A stretch of 28,342 bases of DNA from an uncultured Clostridia bacterium (GTDB taxonomy: Bacteria > Bacillota > Clostridia > TANB77 > CAG-508), in contig CARUQW010000008.1 of the NCBI GenBank assembly GCA_949077355.1, positions 1-28,342 of the forward strand, read 5' to 3'. The notes beneath the pieces are model-generated. The model was not told where the DNA came from, searched no databases, and saw only the letters and a program-made list of their open reading frames with translations. A program made the translations under genes and the position numbers. Below are positions 18,105 through 25,321 of the stretch, one piece after another (within the stretch, counting starts at the first letter, position 1; every line of letters begins with the position of its first letter).

Positions 18105-18287
18105 CTAGTGAGAAGCTCCTTTGCCAAGGTAGGCTGTTTTAAACTTCTCCATTTCCCGGCGGTCAGCTTCTGCTTTTTGCTTATATGCTTTTTCCAGGAA
18201 CCTTGTCTGGTCGATTTCTGCACAATTGGTTACAAATGAAAATCCTTCCTCTGTTTCAATAATTGTCATAACTTTTGGTGCGTTCAT
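18105..18287 (-). CDS. Small protein of unknown function, foreign composition
   Basis: A 60-residue soluble, charged protein (MNAPKVMTII..., ...AYLGKGASH). I do not recognise the family. It is very likely a real gene: AAAGGAG precedes ATG (minus 18287) and a good minus-strand sigma-A promoter lies upstream at 18335-18364. Its codon use (CGC, CGG, CTG, GAC, TTC, CTT) is richer in GC than any neighbour, suggesting acquisition from elsewhere. It contains an in-frame CGG in GAC CGC CGG GAA near residue 45. A +1 shift there would run through the terminator, so the zero frame looks right, making this an exception to the pattern in the conserved genes. The next minus-strand gene is similar in layout. 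Confidence 0.7.
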   Translation of the reverse strand: MNAPKVMTIIETEEGFSFVTNCAEIDQTRFLEKAYKQKAEADRREMEKFKTAYLGKGASH

Positions 18288-18334
18288 TTCTGAATCTCCT
18301 TTCAAAGAAAATATTTATTTGTAAAACTAACTAT

Positions 18335-18364
18335 ATTATACCATATTAAGTAACATAATGTCAA
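18335..18364 (-). promoter_or_regulatory. Minus-strand promoter of the 18105 gene
   Basis: On the minus strand TTGACA (18364-18359), 18-base spacer, TATAAT (18340-18335). Confidence 0.7.
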
Positions 18365-18420
18365 AAAATAGTGTATGGTTTATATAACACAATATTTTTA
18401 AGGATTGCCTTACAAAAAAG

Positions 18421-18456
18421 AAAATCAGGATTCTTATAAATGAATCCTGATTTTAG
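18421..18456. terminator. Terminator-like hairpin below the 18491 gene
   Basis: AAATCAGGATTC with GAATCCTGATTTT around TTATAAAT. It closely resembles the hairpin at 18048-18078 and serves the minus-strand gene at 18491-18691. Confidence 0.7.
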
Positions 18457-18490
18457 AAGTTTAGAAATGACTATCGAGAATTAAACAAAC

Positions 18491-18691
18491 TTAAAAGAAT
18501 GAATCCTGTCCTTTGCTGAAATCGGAAGCCAGTTTTTGGGAATGTTCCTCCCGATTTTTGAGAACTTTCCGAAGAAATTCCACTTCATTTTCGCAAAAGG
18601 TAACGGAACCTCCAAGATTGTCTGATAGAATAGTAATATCATTTTCGTCCTCAGCGTTAACAAGAATTGTCATTGTCCGAACATTTTTCAT
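18491..18691 (-). CDS. Small acidic protein of unknown function
   Basis: A 66-residue protein (MKNVRTMTILVN..., ...SKGQDSFF), not recognised. AAAGGAG precedes the ATG and a sigma-A promoter lies at 18740-18769 on the minus strand. It shares length, layout and an MTI segment near the N-terminus with the 18105 gene, suggesting divergent paralogues with matching terminators. Codon 5 is CGG in the context GTT CGG A, the same context as the +1 sites in conserved genes. A shift would give MKNVGQ and a TGA that overlaps the in-frame ATG of codon 7 (ATGA), so reinitiation could still make MTILVN... onward. Whether the CGG is read as Arg or shifts cannot be told from sequence. Confidence 0.65.
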   Translation of the reverse strand: MKNVRTMTILVNAEDENDITILSDNLGGSVTFCENEVEFLRKVLKNREEHSQKLASDFSKGQDSFF

Positions 18692-18739
18692 TTCTATTCT
18701 CCTTTCTGTGCAAACATAAACATTATGTAACTAAAAACT

Positions 18740-18769
18740 AGTATAACATAAAATAAAAGAAAATGTCAA
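18740..18769 (-). promoter_or_regulatory. Minus-strand promoter of the 18491 gene
   Basis: On the minus strand TTGACA (18769-18764), 18-base spacer, TATACT (18745-18740). It overlaps the last codons of deoD. Confidence 0.65.
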
Positions 18770-19488
18770 ATATTTAAGGCAGAGTCTAAAGCTAATCGAA
18801 TCATATCATTTAGCCCATTTTGTCTTTGTTCTGGAGTAGCAATATCTTTAATATATTTAGAATCCACAACACTCATTAAACAAGCAGCATTTTTGTGAAG
18901 CAATTTCGCCACATAGAATAAAGCAAAAGCCTCCATCTCAGCGCTAACAGGATTAAAATCTTGAGGAATTCTAGTTAAAAATTCATTCACATTTGTCATA
19001 TAAACATCAAAACAATCAGTACAAACAGTATTTCCTTGAATAAGGGAAATTTCAGATTTTTTTGCTGTATCAGAAATTTTAGAATTTAAGTTCCTGCTTG
19101 CTTCTACAATATGACAAGGGTCATTATTTAAAGTAAGAGCGAAATTTCCTTCACTAAAAACTTTTTCGGATAAAATAATATCAAATAATTTTAGGTCTGG
19201 TTGATAACCTCCACAAGAACCAATGCGAATAATATTTTCAACTCCATAAAAATGATATAGTTCATAGCTATAAATTCCCATACTTGGCATTCCCATTCCA
19301 GAAGCCATAATGGTTAAACTTTTTCCTTGATAAGTTCCTGTATAAGCATACATACCTCTAACTTGATTGACTAACTTAACATTTTCCAAAAAATTTTCAG
19401 CAATATATTGAGCTCGCAAAGGATCTCCTGGCATAATGACAGTTTTTGCGATATCTCCTAAATTTGCCTCATTATGTGGTGTTGACAT
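18766..19488 (-). CDS. deoD: Purine nucleoside phosphorylase DeoD-type
   Basis: DeoD cleaves purine (deoxy)nucleosides with phosphate to free base and (deoxy)ribose-1-phosphate in salvage. The 240-residue protein has STPHNEANLGDIAKTVIMPGDPLRA at the N-terminus (base/phosphate loop GDPLR), TIMASGMGMPSMGIYSYEL, IIRIGSCGG, and SAEMEAFALFYVA, with the ribose-binding Glu in EMEA. The family's usual catalytic Asp (about 204) corresponds to the VVDSKYI segment near residue 212. AAATTTTAT and GGAGGA precede the ATG on the minus strand. It is transcribed opposite to its neighbours and has no CGG codons. Confidence 0.94.
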   Translation of the reverse strand: MSTPHNEANLGDIAKTVIMPGDPLRAQYIAENFLENVKLVNQVRGMYAYTGTYQGKSLTIMASGMGMPSMGIYSYELYHFYGVENIIRIGSCGGYQPDLKLFDIILSEKVFSEGNFALTLNNDPCHIVEASRNLNSKISDTAKKSEISLIQGNTVCTDCFDVYMTNVNEFLTRIPQDFNPVSAEMEAFALFYVAKLLHKNAACLMSVVDSKYIKDIATPEQRQNGLNDMIRLALDSALNI

Positions 19489-19671
19489 ATAAAATTTCCT
19501 CCTTTTTATTATTTGTACAGATTATAACAATAAAATAAGAAAAAAGCAAAAAAATAAGCGATTGCCATACAAAAAATTGAACTTAAAAAAATAATAAAAA
19601 AATTTTCAAATTCTACAAATTTAGCAAAAAAATAGTGTATAATAGAAAGGAAGAAAAAGGAGTAAAAAGAT

Positions 19672-20555
19672 ATGGAAAAAGGAAAAATAGAATTCAAATC
19701 TGGATTTGTAACATTAATTGGAAGAACAAATGTGGGAAAATCAACATTGTTAAATCTATTAGTAGGAGAAAAAGTAGCAGCCATTGCAAATAAAGTACAA
19801 ACAACAAGGACAGCCATTAAAGGGATTGTAAATCGCAAAAATAGTCAAATTATTTTTACAGATACACCTGGTATTCATAAGCCAAAGACAAAATTAAACG
19901 AAACAATGGTAGAAACCTCTTTTTCAAGTATACCAGATAGTGATGTGGTGTTGTTTTTAATTGAAGCAACTAGCACAGACATAGGTAGAGGAGACCACAT
20001 TATATTAGAAAAAATAAAAGAAACGAAAAGAAAGACCATACTAATTATTAATAAAATTGATTTGGTAAAAAGAGAAACACTTTTAAAATTAATTGAAATA
20101 TATAGAAAAGAATATGAATTTGAAGCAGTCATTCCAATTTCAGCAACCAATGAAAAATATAAAGAAGTAATTTTAGAAGAAATTATGATATAGAAGAATA
20201 TACAGACCAAACTTTAAGACAATTAGCAGAAGAAACAATTCGTGAAAAAGCCCTGAAATTATTGCAAGATGAAGTACCGCATGGTATTTATATTGAAGTA
20301 GAAAAAATGAAACAAAGAAAAAATAAGCAAGGAGAAGAAATTTACGACATAGAAGCCACTATTTATTGCTTAAGAGAATCTCATAAAGGGATTATTATAG
20401 GAAAAAACGGGGAAATGTTAAAACGAATTGGGAGAGCTGCTAGAATTGACATGGAAGAAAATTTCGGGATAAAAATCAATTTAAAAACATGGGTAAAAGT
20501 AAAGGAAGATTGGCAATCAAATGATTCCATTGTAAACAAATTTAAATTAAAGTAA
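19672..20555 (+). CDS. era: GTPase Era, frame interrupted near 20184
   Basis: Era is an essential GTPase that binds 16S rRNA during small-subunit assembly. The first frame gives the G domain: GRTNVGKST (Walker A), the TTRTAIKG switch, DTPGIH and INKIDLV. It then ends at TAG 20191 after EEIMI. The KH domain lies in another frame from about 20184: YDIEEYTDQTLRQ, then REKALKLLQDEVPHG and the KH loop IIIGKNGEMLKRIG. The change is -1, not +1, no CGG is present, and the linker that in Era carries the LPEGP segment (about 10 residues) is missing. This looks like a deletion of about 31 bases between short ATT repeats, or an assembly error. Yet era is normally essential. Confidence 0.85.
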
Positions 20556-20639
20556 TTTTATAGTAAGGTGTATAAAAAAGAAGAAAAAAGCAAAAGATAA
20601 AATTAAAGGTAAAACTTTAAAAAAGAGGAAGTGAAGCTT

Positions 20640-20807
20640 ATGATTAAGAAGATTGCATGGGAAACCTTTAAAAATACAGGAGATATCAATGCATTTATGG
20701 AATTAAAACAAATTGAAAATATAGAAAAAGGGATTGAGGGACATTCCTCAAAATCCATAAAAGAGGGAGTAGAAGATACTGCTTTTCAAGAAGAAAAATG
20801 GAAATGA
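20640..20807 (+). CDS. YqzL-like small protein between era and recO
   Basis: A 55-residue protein, MIKKIAWETFKNTGDINAFMELKQIE..., resembles the YqzL family, whose gene sits between era and recO in Bacillus as here. The W-x2-F-x2-TG-I-A/N-F-xxxK pattern supports this. GAGGAAG precedes the ATG. After about residue 30 the sequence is GIEGHSSKSIKEG, encoded by bases resembling the dispersed element core (GGGACATTCCTCAAAATCC), so the C-terminus appears to be extended by an inserted repeat. The function of YqzL is unknown. Confidence 0.75.
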   Translation: MIKKIAWETFKNTGDINAFMELKQIENIEKGIEGHSSKSIKEGVEDTAFQEEKWK

Positions 20808-20828
20808 TGTAAAAGGAATAGCAAATAA

Positions 20829-21558
20829 ATGGCAAACGTAAAAATAAATGGAATTGTATTAGCAGAAAGTAATATGGGAGATTTTGATAAAATGCTAACG
20901 GTGTTAACACCAAATGTGCGGAAAAATATCATGTGTAGCCAAAGGAGCAAGAAGACCCAAAAGTGCTCTTTTGGCTGGTACACAAATGTTTTGCTTTGGA
21001 GAATATTTGATGTTCAAAGGAGCACAAACTTACCATATTAATTCAGTAGAACCAATAGAAGTATTTTATAATCTTAGAATCGATTTAGATAAATTAAAAT
21101 ATGCTGTACATATCAATAAAATTGTGCAAGATGTAACACATGAAAATCAAAATTGTTATAGAATTTTACAATTATTATTAAATACACTATATACGATATC
21201 AGAAACAGATAAAAATTTGGATATGGTATTAGGCGTGTTTAAATTGCGTTTATTATGTATCTTAGGATTCACGCCACAAGTGATGGAATGCACGAATTGC
21301 AAAGAAAAAGAGAACATAACTTACTTTAGTATAAAAGATAATGGTTTAAAATGTGAAATGTGTGGAAAGCAAGATACTAGCACGATTCAAATTGGTGAAA
21401 GCACAGTAAATGCTATAAAATATACAGTAACAGCACCTCCTAAAAAATTGTATTCATTTAATTTAAAAGATGACGCATTGGAGGAATTTAAATTAGTAAC
21501 TAAATTGTATTTTAATGAAAAACTAGAAAAAGAATATAAAGTGGAAGAATTATTTTAA
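20829..21558 (+). CDS. recO: DNA repair protein RecO, +1 shift at CGG
   Basis: RecO anneals single strands and helps load RecA in the RecFOR pathway. The frame from ATG 20829 gives ANVKINGIVLAESNMGDFDKMLTVLTPNV, an OB-fold strand set, then CGG at 20919; the zero frame would stop at 21041. Skipping the C gives TPNV-GKISCVAKGARRPKSALLAG, the most conserved RecO segment, where this Gly is normally present. The rest fits: a helical domain and the zinc-binding Cys pair MECTNCKEKE with KCEMCGKQD (four Cys). The joined product has 242 residues, typical for RecO. It follows yqzL by 21 bases. Confidence 0.9.
20919..20922 (+). other. +1 recoding site CGGA in recO
   Basis: In-frame AAT GTG CGG A; skipping C gives AAT GTG GGA (Asn-Val-Gly) and the conserved GKISCVAKGARRPKS. 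Zero-frame stop is at 21039-21041. Confidence 0.8.
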
Positions 21559-21580
21559 AATATCGATTATTTTCTATGAT

Positions 21581-21625
21581 AAAAGAGCGCCAGAAGTATA
21601 AAAACTTTTGACACTCTTTTACTGT
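21581..21625 (+). terminator. Imperfect hairpin after recO
   Basis: AAAAGAGCGCCAGAAG (21581-21596) pairs with CTTTTGACACTCTTTT (21605-21620) with wobble pairs, followed by a weak T-rich end. It may terminate on both strands. Confidence 0.5.
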
Positions 21626-21658
21626 TTGTAATCTTCTGGCTAAGCCAGGGGATAATTA

Positions 21659-21916
21659 CTAGTTATCCAAGAAAGCTGTTAATTCTGCAATCAACATAGT
21701 TACTAAAAATCCTTCGGTTTTGTCAAGTGAAATAAAATTAGAAGGAATGATAGATTTAGATACCTCATCAATTCTATTGACCAAACAAGATGAAGGCAAA
21801 CAATCATAAGTCAACAAAAGATTTTGTATTGCAGTGAGGAGTTTTAATACGGAATTAGAAGACATTTCTCTGTCTTTTAATCCTTCAATTGCCACCCGTA
21901 AACCTTCTTTTTGCAT
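21659..21916 (-). CDS. Doubtful minus-strand ORF between recO and hpf
   Basis: The 400-base gap before hpf contains an open minus-strand frame ending at 21659. From the ATG at 21916 it would give an 85-residue protein (MQKEGLRVAIEG..., ...AELTAFLDN). No ribosome site or promoter is convincing, and the frame also opens upstream with CKCN and LCC cysteines. GC content and codon use are slightly higher than in neighbouring genes. It contains CGG (TTA CGG GTG) in frame near residue 7. It may be a real acquired gene, a remnant, or chance. Confidence 0.35.
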   Translation of the reverse strand: MQKEGLRVAIEGLKDREMSSNSVLKLLTAIQNLLLTYDCLPSSCLVNRIDEVSKSIIPSNFISLDKTEGFLVTMLIAELTAFLDN

Positions 21917-21980
21917 TTTACAGCAAAGTTCTTTTTGATTACATTTACACAAAACAACAAAAATGTAGAAAGTTAGGGAG

Positions 21981-22009
21981 TTGACAAGCAAGAAATTAAT
22001 GTATATAAT
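21981..22009 (+). promoter_or_regulatory. Strong sigma-A promoter of hpf
   Basis: Perfect TTGACA (21981-21986), 17-base spacer and perfect TATAAT (22004-22009). Confidence 0.85.
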
Positions 22010-22040
22010 AAAAACATAAAGGAAGAAAGGAGCGATTTTT

Positions 22041-22568
22041 ATGAAAATAAAAATAACAGGAAAAGAACTAAAGATAACAGAAGCCATCAATGATTATGTA
22101 GAAAGAAAAATGGAAAGAATTGATAAATATTTTGAAGAAGCTGAAGCTGAAGTTACTTTAAAAACAGAAAAAAATGAACAAATTGCAGAAATTTACGTTA
22201 CAGCAAATGGAGAAAAATATAGAGCTGTGACAGAGGACAAAGATATGTATGCATCCATCGATAAGGATATTGATATCTTAGAAGGTCAAATCAGAAAAGC
22301 AAAAACCAAAAAAGAAAAAATGATGAAAGAAGCATCTCTTAAAACAATGGAAACAGTAGCTGACCCAGTTGCCGAAATTGCAGATGAAATTGTAAAAACA
22401 TCATATTATGAAATTAAACCAATGTTGCCAGAAGATGCTGTTTTAAAATTAAAAGAAAAACCAAGTCATAACTTCTTAGTATTTATTAATGTAGAAACAG
22501 GAAAAGTAAATGCAATCCATAAATTAAAAGATGGAAAAAATTATGGTTTGGTAGAACCAGAAGCATAA
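22041..22568 (+). CDS. hpf: Long ribosome hibernation promoting factor
   Basis: Long HPF dimerises 70S ribosomes into inactive 100S particles in stationary phase or stress. The 175-residue protein has the YfiA/HPF N-terminal domain (KIKITGKELKITEAINDYVERKMERID..., EIYVTANGEKYRA, DMYASIDKDIDILEGQIRK) and, after a linker, the C-terminal dimerisation domain (about 120-175: VKTSYYEIKPMLPEDAVLKL, HNFLVFINVETGKVNAIHK, YGLVEPE). The two-domain length marks the long form common in Firmicutes. ATG 22041 follows AAAGGA. It is monocistronic, with a very strong promoter and a terminator. Confidence 0.95.
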   Translation: MKIKITGKELKITEAINDYVERKMERIDKYFEEAEAEVTLKTEKNEQIAEIYVTANGEKYRAVTEDKDMYASIDKDIDILEGQIRKAKTKKEKMMKEASLKTMETVADPVAEIADEIVKTSYYEIKPMLPEDAVLKLKEKPSHNFLVFINVETGKVNAIHKLKDGKNYGLVEPEA

Positions 22569-22576
22569 ATGAATAA

Positions 22577-22605
22577 AAAAGGCAGGAAATCAAATCCTGC
22601 CTTTA
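22577..22605 (+). terminator. Terminator after hpf
   Basis: AAAGGCAGGA with TCCTGCCTTT around an AATCAAA loop. It may also serve the convergent SASP gene. Confidence 0.75.
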
Positions 22606-22672
22606 TGTATTTTAAAAATAAAATAGATAAAAACAAAATTTAACTTCCTACCAATGACTATTTGAAATAAAA

Positions 22673-22870
22673 CTATTTCATTTGTTGTTCAGCTTGTTGG
22701 ATCATTTTTCTAACCATGTTACCACCGATTCTACCAGCATCTTTAGCTGAGATATCTCCGTTATATCCGTCTTTTAAATTAACACCAACTTCACTAGCTA
22801 CTTCATATTTGAATTTGTCTAAAGCTGACATAGCTTCTGGAACTAATTTTTTGTTTGAATTTGTTGCCAT
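22673..22870 (-). CDS. Alpha/beta-type small acid-soluble spore protein
   Basis: SASPs coat spore DNA and shift it toward an A-like form, which makes UV produce the photoproduct repaired by SplB. The 65-residue protein (MATNSNKKLVPEAMSALDKFK...) contains the germination protease site YEVASEVGV (the E-x-A-S-E-h-G-V pattern) and the conserved GGNMVRKMIQQAEQQ C-terminus with the GRIGG segment. AGGAGGTGA precedes the ATG at minus 22870. The minus-strand upstream region contains the end of an IR element. Expression should depend on a forespore sigma factor, although I could not mark its sites. Confidence 0.93.
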   Translation of the reverse strand: MATNSNKKLVPEAMSALDKFKYEVASEVGVNLKDGYNGDISAKDAGRIGGNMVRKMIQQAEQQMK

Positions 22871-22973
22871 TGTTTTTTCACCTCCTGTAATATTACATAT
22901 AGAAAAAACCTTTGCTTTTTCTAATACTAGAATGTGCAGAAAAAGAGAAAAATACACAAGTAATTTTTTCCAG

Positions 22974-23126
22974 AAATAAAATTTTTAAGGTTGCCAATGG
23001 TTCCGGGTTTAAATGGCAACTTTTTAACAATATATTAAAATTAGATAGTTTTTTTGGAAGTTGCCATTTAAACCCGGAACCATTGGCAACGTCCCTTCAG
23101 TCCCTCTTGAAAAATAAAATTTTTAA
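22974..23126. repeat. Perfect 33-base inverted repeat with flanking direct repeats
   Basis: Left arm 22990-23022 and right arm 23058-23090 are exact inverted copies around a 35-base loop. Each arm is also internally palindromic (GTTGCCA ... TGGCAAC). The direct repeat AAATAAAATTTTTAA occurs at 22974-22988 and again at 23112-23126. A CGTCCCTTCAGTCCCTCTTGA stretch beside the right arm resembles the end of the elements at 5695 and 10186. The gap from 22871 to 23167 otherwise contains no gene. Confidence 0.8.
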
Positions 23127-23135
23127 AGTTATAAT
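23107..23135 (+). promoter_or_regulatory. Promoter of the HAD gene, partly in the repeat
   Basis: TTGAAA (23107-23112), 17-base spacer, TATAAT (23130-23135). The -35 lies in the repeat-derived CCCTCTTGAAA segment. Confidence 0.6.
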
Positions 23136-23167
23136 AAAAAAGTAAAAATAACAAGGAGTGAAAAAAT

Positions 23168-24037
23168 ATGTATAAATTAGTAGCAATCGATTTAGATGGG
23201 ACGATGCTAAATCAGTATGGAATCGTAACAGAAAAGACCAAAAAAGCAATTCAAAATGTAATACAAAAAGGAACAGAGATTGTAATTGCTTCAGGAAGAC
23301 CAATTGATTCCATAAAAACAATAGCAAAAGAGATTGGGAGTGAAAAATATTTTATAGCAGGAAATGGTGCTCTTATTTATGATATTCAAAAAGATGAGAT
23401 TATATATGATAAGTTTTTATCCAAACAAAAAGTGTTAGAAATCATAAAGATATGTGAAGAAAACAGTATTTCTTATAATGTATATACAGACCAGACCATA
23501 CTTGCAACAGCATTAAAATACAATGTCTTATATTATCAAAAAGAAAACTTAAAAAAAGAAGAAAGCAAGCAAACTAAAATTAGTATTATCGAAAATATGT
23601 ATGAATATGTAAAAGAAAGAAAAGAAGAAAAATTTTTAAAAATAACAATTTGTGATGAAAGTCAAGCGGTATTTCAATCTATTATAAGAAAATTAAGAAA
23701 AATAGAAGGAATTGAAGTGCTAGATGTTTCACATATGTCTAGAAAAACCATAAAACAAGGAACAGAAGAGATAATGGTTGAATATTATTATACAGAAATA
23801 ACAATGAAAAATGTAGATAAATGGGAAGCTTTAAAACATTTGATAGAAAAATTAGGAATTAGCAAAGAAGAAGTAATGGCAATAGGTGACAATGTAAATG
23901 ATAAGAAAATGATACAAGAAGCAGGTTTGGGTGTTATTATGGAAGGAAGTACGCCAGAAGTAACAAAAATTGCTGACTATATTACTCTTTCAAATAAAGA
24001 AGATGGTGTGGCAAATGTATTAGAAAAATTCTGCTAA
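23168..24037 (+). CDS. HAD-superfamily hydrolase, Cof type
   Basis: Cof-type HAD phosphatase, 289 residues, probably acting on sugar phosphates or other small phosphorylated metabolites; the substrate cannot be told from sequence. Motif I is DLDGTMLN (nucleophile Asp near residue 8 and the second Asp two residues later), motif II is the IASGRP Ser near 42, motif III is a Lys around 215, and motif IV is GDNVNDKKMIQEAG (about 237-250). The large cap domain (about 80-190) is characteristic of type IIB. ACAAGGAG precedes the ATG. It is a single gene with its own promoter. Confidence 0.9.
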   Translation: MYKLVAIDLDGTMLNQYGIVTEKTKKAIQNVIQKGTEIVIASGRPIDSIKTIAKEIGSEKYFIAGNGALIYDIQKDEIIYDKFLSKQKVLEIIKICEENSISYNVYTDQTILATALKYNVLYYQKENLKKEESKQTKISIIENMYEYVKERKEEKFLKITICDESQAVFQSIIRKLRKIEGIEVLDVSHMSRKTIKQGTEEIMVEYYYTEITMKNVDKWEALKHLIEKLGISKEEVMAIGDNVNDKKMIQEAGLGVIMEGSTPEVTKIADYITLSNKEDGVANVLEKFC

Positions 24038-24067
24038 AATAGTCTTTACAAAAGTAGTAAAAAAGCA

Positions 24068-24095
24068 ATATTACAATAATATTACAATAATATTA
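24068..24095. repeat. Short AATATTACAAT tandem repeats
   Basis: AATATTACAAT repeats about two and a half times before the Tad-like operon promoter; each unit is partly palindromic. Possibly chance in AT-rich DNA. Confidence 0.5.
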
Positions 24096-24121
24096 ACTTT
24101 TAATAACAATAATTAAATTCA

Positions 24122-24150
24122 TTGATTTTGATATGTATTTGCGTTAAAAT
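24122..24150 (+). promoter_or_regulatory. Promoter of the Tad-like operon
   Basis: TTGATT (24122-24127), 17-base spacer, TAAAAT (24145-24150), 61 bases before the ATG at 24212. Confidence 0.5.
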
Positions 24151-24211
24151 AAAAGAGATGGATATTTTGTAAAAAAATATAGAAAAAATAAATTAAAGGG
24201 AGGAATTTGTC

Positions 24212-25303
24212 ATGGCAACAAATCCAATGCAAAGAAAAGCAAGAAACTCATTTTTATTAGGTATGTTAGTAATGTTATTAATATCTGGAATCATCATAGC
24301 GTTATTATTCATGCAACTAATGAACAAAACAAAAAAGGAACAAGAAGAACTGAAAGCAAGTGTAAATGCGTATGTATTAAGTGAAGATGTTAGTTCAGGA
24401 CAAGTTATCACAACAGATATGTTGAAAAAGCAAACAGTAAATAAAACTTTAGTGCCAAGCAATGCGACAAGTGATATCACTTTGATTGAAAATTATGCAT
24501 TACAAGACAAAGAAGGAAATGATATTTATACCAAATATGATAATAATACACCAAAATTGTATATCAGAAAAGATAGAGAATATGAAGTGAAAAAAGAAGA
24601 TGAAACAGACAATTATTATATAACTAAAAATAACGAAAAAGAATATCTTGAATTAAATAGTGTACCATTAGTAGCAAAAGTAAACATGAAAGCTAACACA
24701 CTAATCACAACGGAATTATTGAGCAAAAGTGATAATGTGGTACGAGATGATGTAAGAAAACAAGAATACAATATGTTAGTATTACCAATGGATTTGATAA
24801 CAGGAGACTATATTGATGTCAGAATCATGCTACCATCTGGACAAGACTATATTGTAGTTAGCAAAAAAGAAGTATCTATACCAAATATTGGTGGAGTAGA
24901 CTCACAAGATACTGTGTGGATGAATTTGACAGAAGATGAAATCTTACATATGAGTTGTGCTATCATTGATGCATATCAAGTAAAAGGTTCAAAAATATAT
25001 GCAACAAAATATACAGAAGCAGGAATGCAAAATGCAGCAACACCAACTTATCCAGTAAATGAAAGCACATCAAAATTACTACAAAGTGATCCTAACATAT
25101 TAGAAAGAGCGATGAATGAAATTGCTAATCGATACAATAATACAAATGCTTCTGAATTAAGAAACAATTATATTAATAGTGCTATTAGTAATCAAGGAGA
25201 ACAAGCAAAAACAAACTTAGAAACCAACATGCAAGAAAGTACTACAAATTCTAAAAATGCAAGAAAAGAATATCTAGATTCTTTAGCAGGAGCAATTCAA
25301 TAA
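24212..25303 (+). CDS. CpaB/SAF-domain pilus assembly protein
   Basis: This 363-residue protein resembles the CpaB/RcpC component of Tad (Flp) pilus systems. It has a TM anchor near residues 15-38 after a short basic N-terminus, then a SAF-type segment (AYVLSEDVSSGQVITTDMLKKQ, about 49-70, and a second one, VPLVAKVNMKANTLITTELLSK, about 150-172), typical of CpaB. The RcpC-like C-terminal part includes PSGQDYIVVSKKEV. The tail is Asn/Thr-rich, without known motifs. AAGGGAGGA precedes the ATG. It is followed by two ParA-like genes and a CpaF ATPase, which supports a Tad role; no pilin or TadB/TadC gene is in view. Confidence 0.75.
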   Translation: MATNPMQRKARNSFLLGMLVMLLISGIIIALLFMQLMNKTKKEQEELKASVNAYVLSEDVSSGQVITTDMLKKQTVNKTLVPSNATSDITLIENYALQDKEGNDIYTKYDNNTPKLYIRKDREYEVKKEDETDNYYITKNNEKEYLELNSVPLVAKVNMKANTLITTELLSKSDNVVRDDVRKQEYNMLVLPMDLITGDYIDVRIMLPSGQDYIVVSKKEVSIPNIGGVDSQDTVWMNLTEDEILHMSCAIIDAYQVKGSKIYATKYTEAGMQNAATPTYPVNESTSKLLQSDPNILERAMNEIANRYNNTNASELRNNYINSAISNQGEQAKTNLETNMQESTTNSKNARKEYLDSLAGAIQ

Positions 25304-25321
25304 AAAAGGAGAGAACAATAG

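Noticed and set aside
17825..18223. Minus-strand ORF continuing the 18105 gene through a +1 shift at CGGG
   Set aside because: It would run through the greA terminator and overlap greA coding sequence antisense, with no homology-like pattern.
20184..20193. Era frame change as a programmed shift
   Set aside because: It is -1, lacks CGG or a clear slippery heptamer, and conserved linker residues are missing, so deletion or assembly error fits better.
22974..23126. Insertion sequence
   Set aside because: There is no transposase ORF between the arms; it is only an inverted-repeat element.
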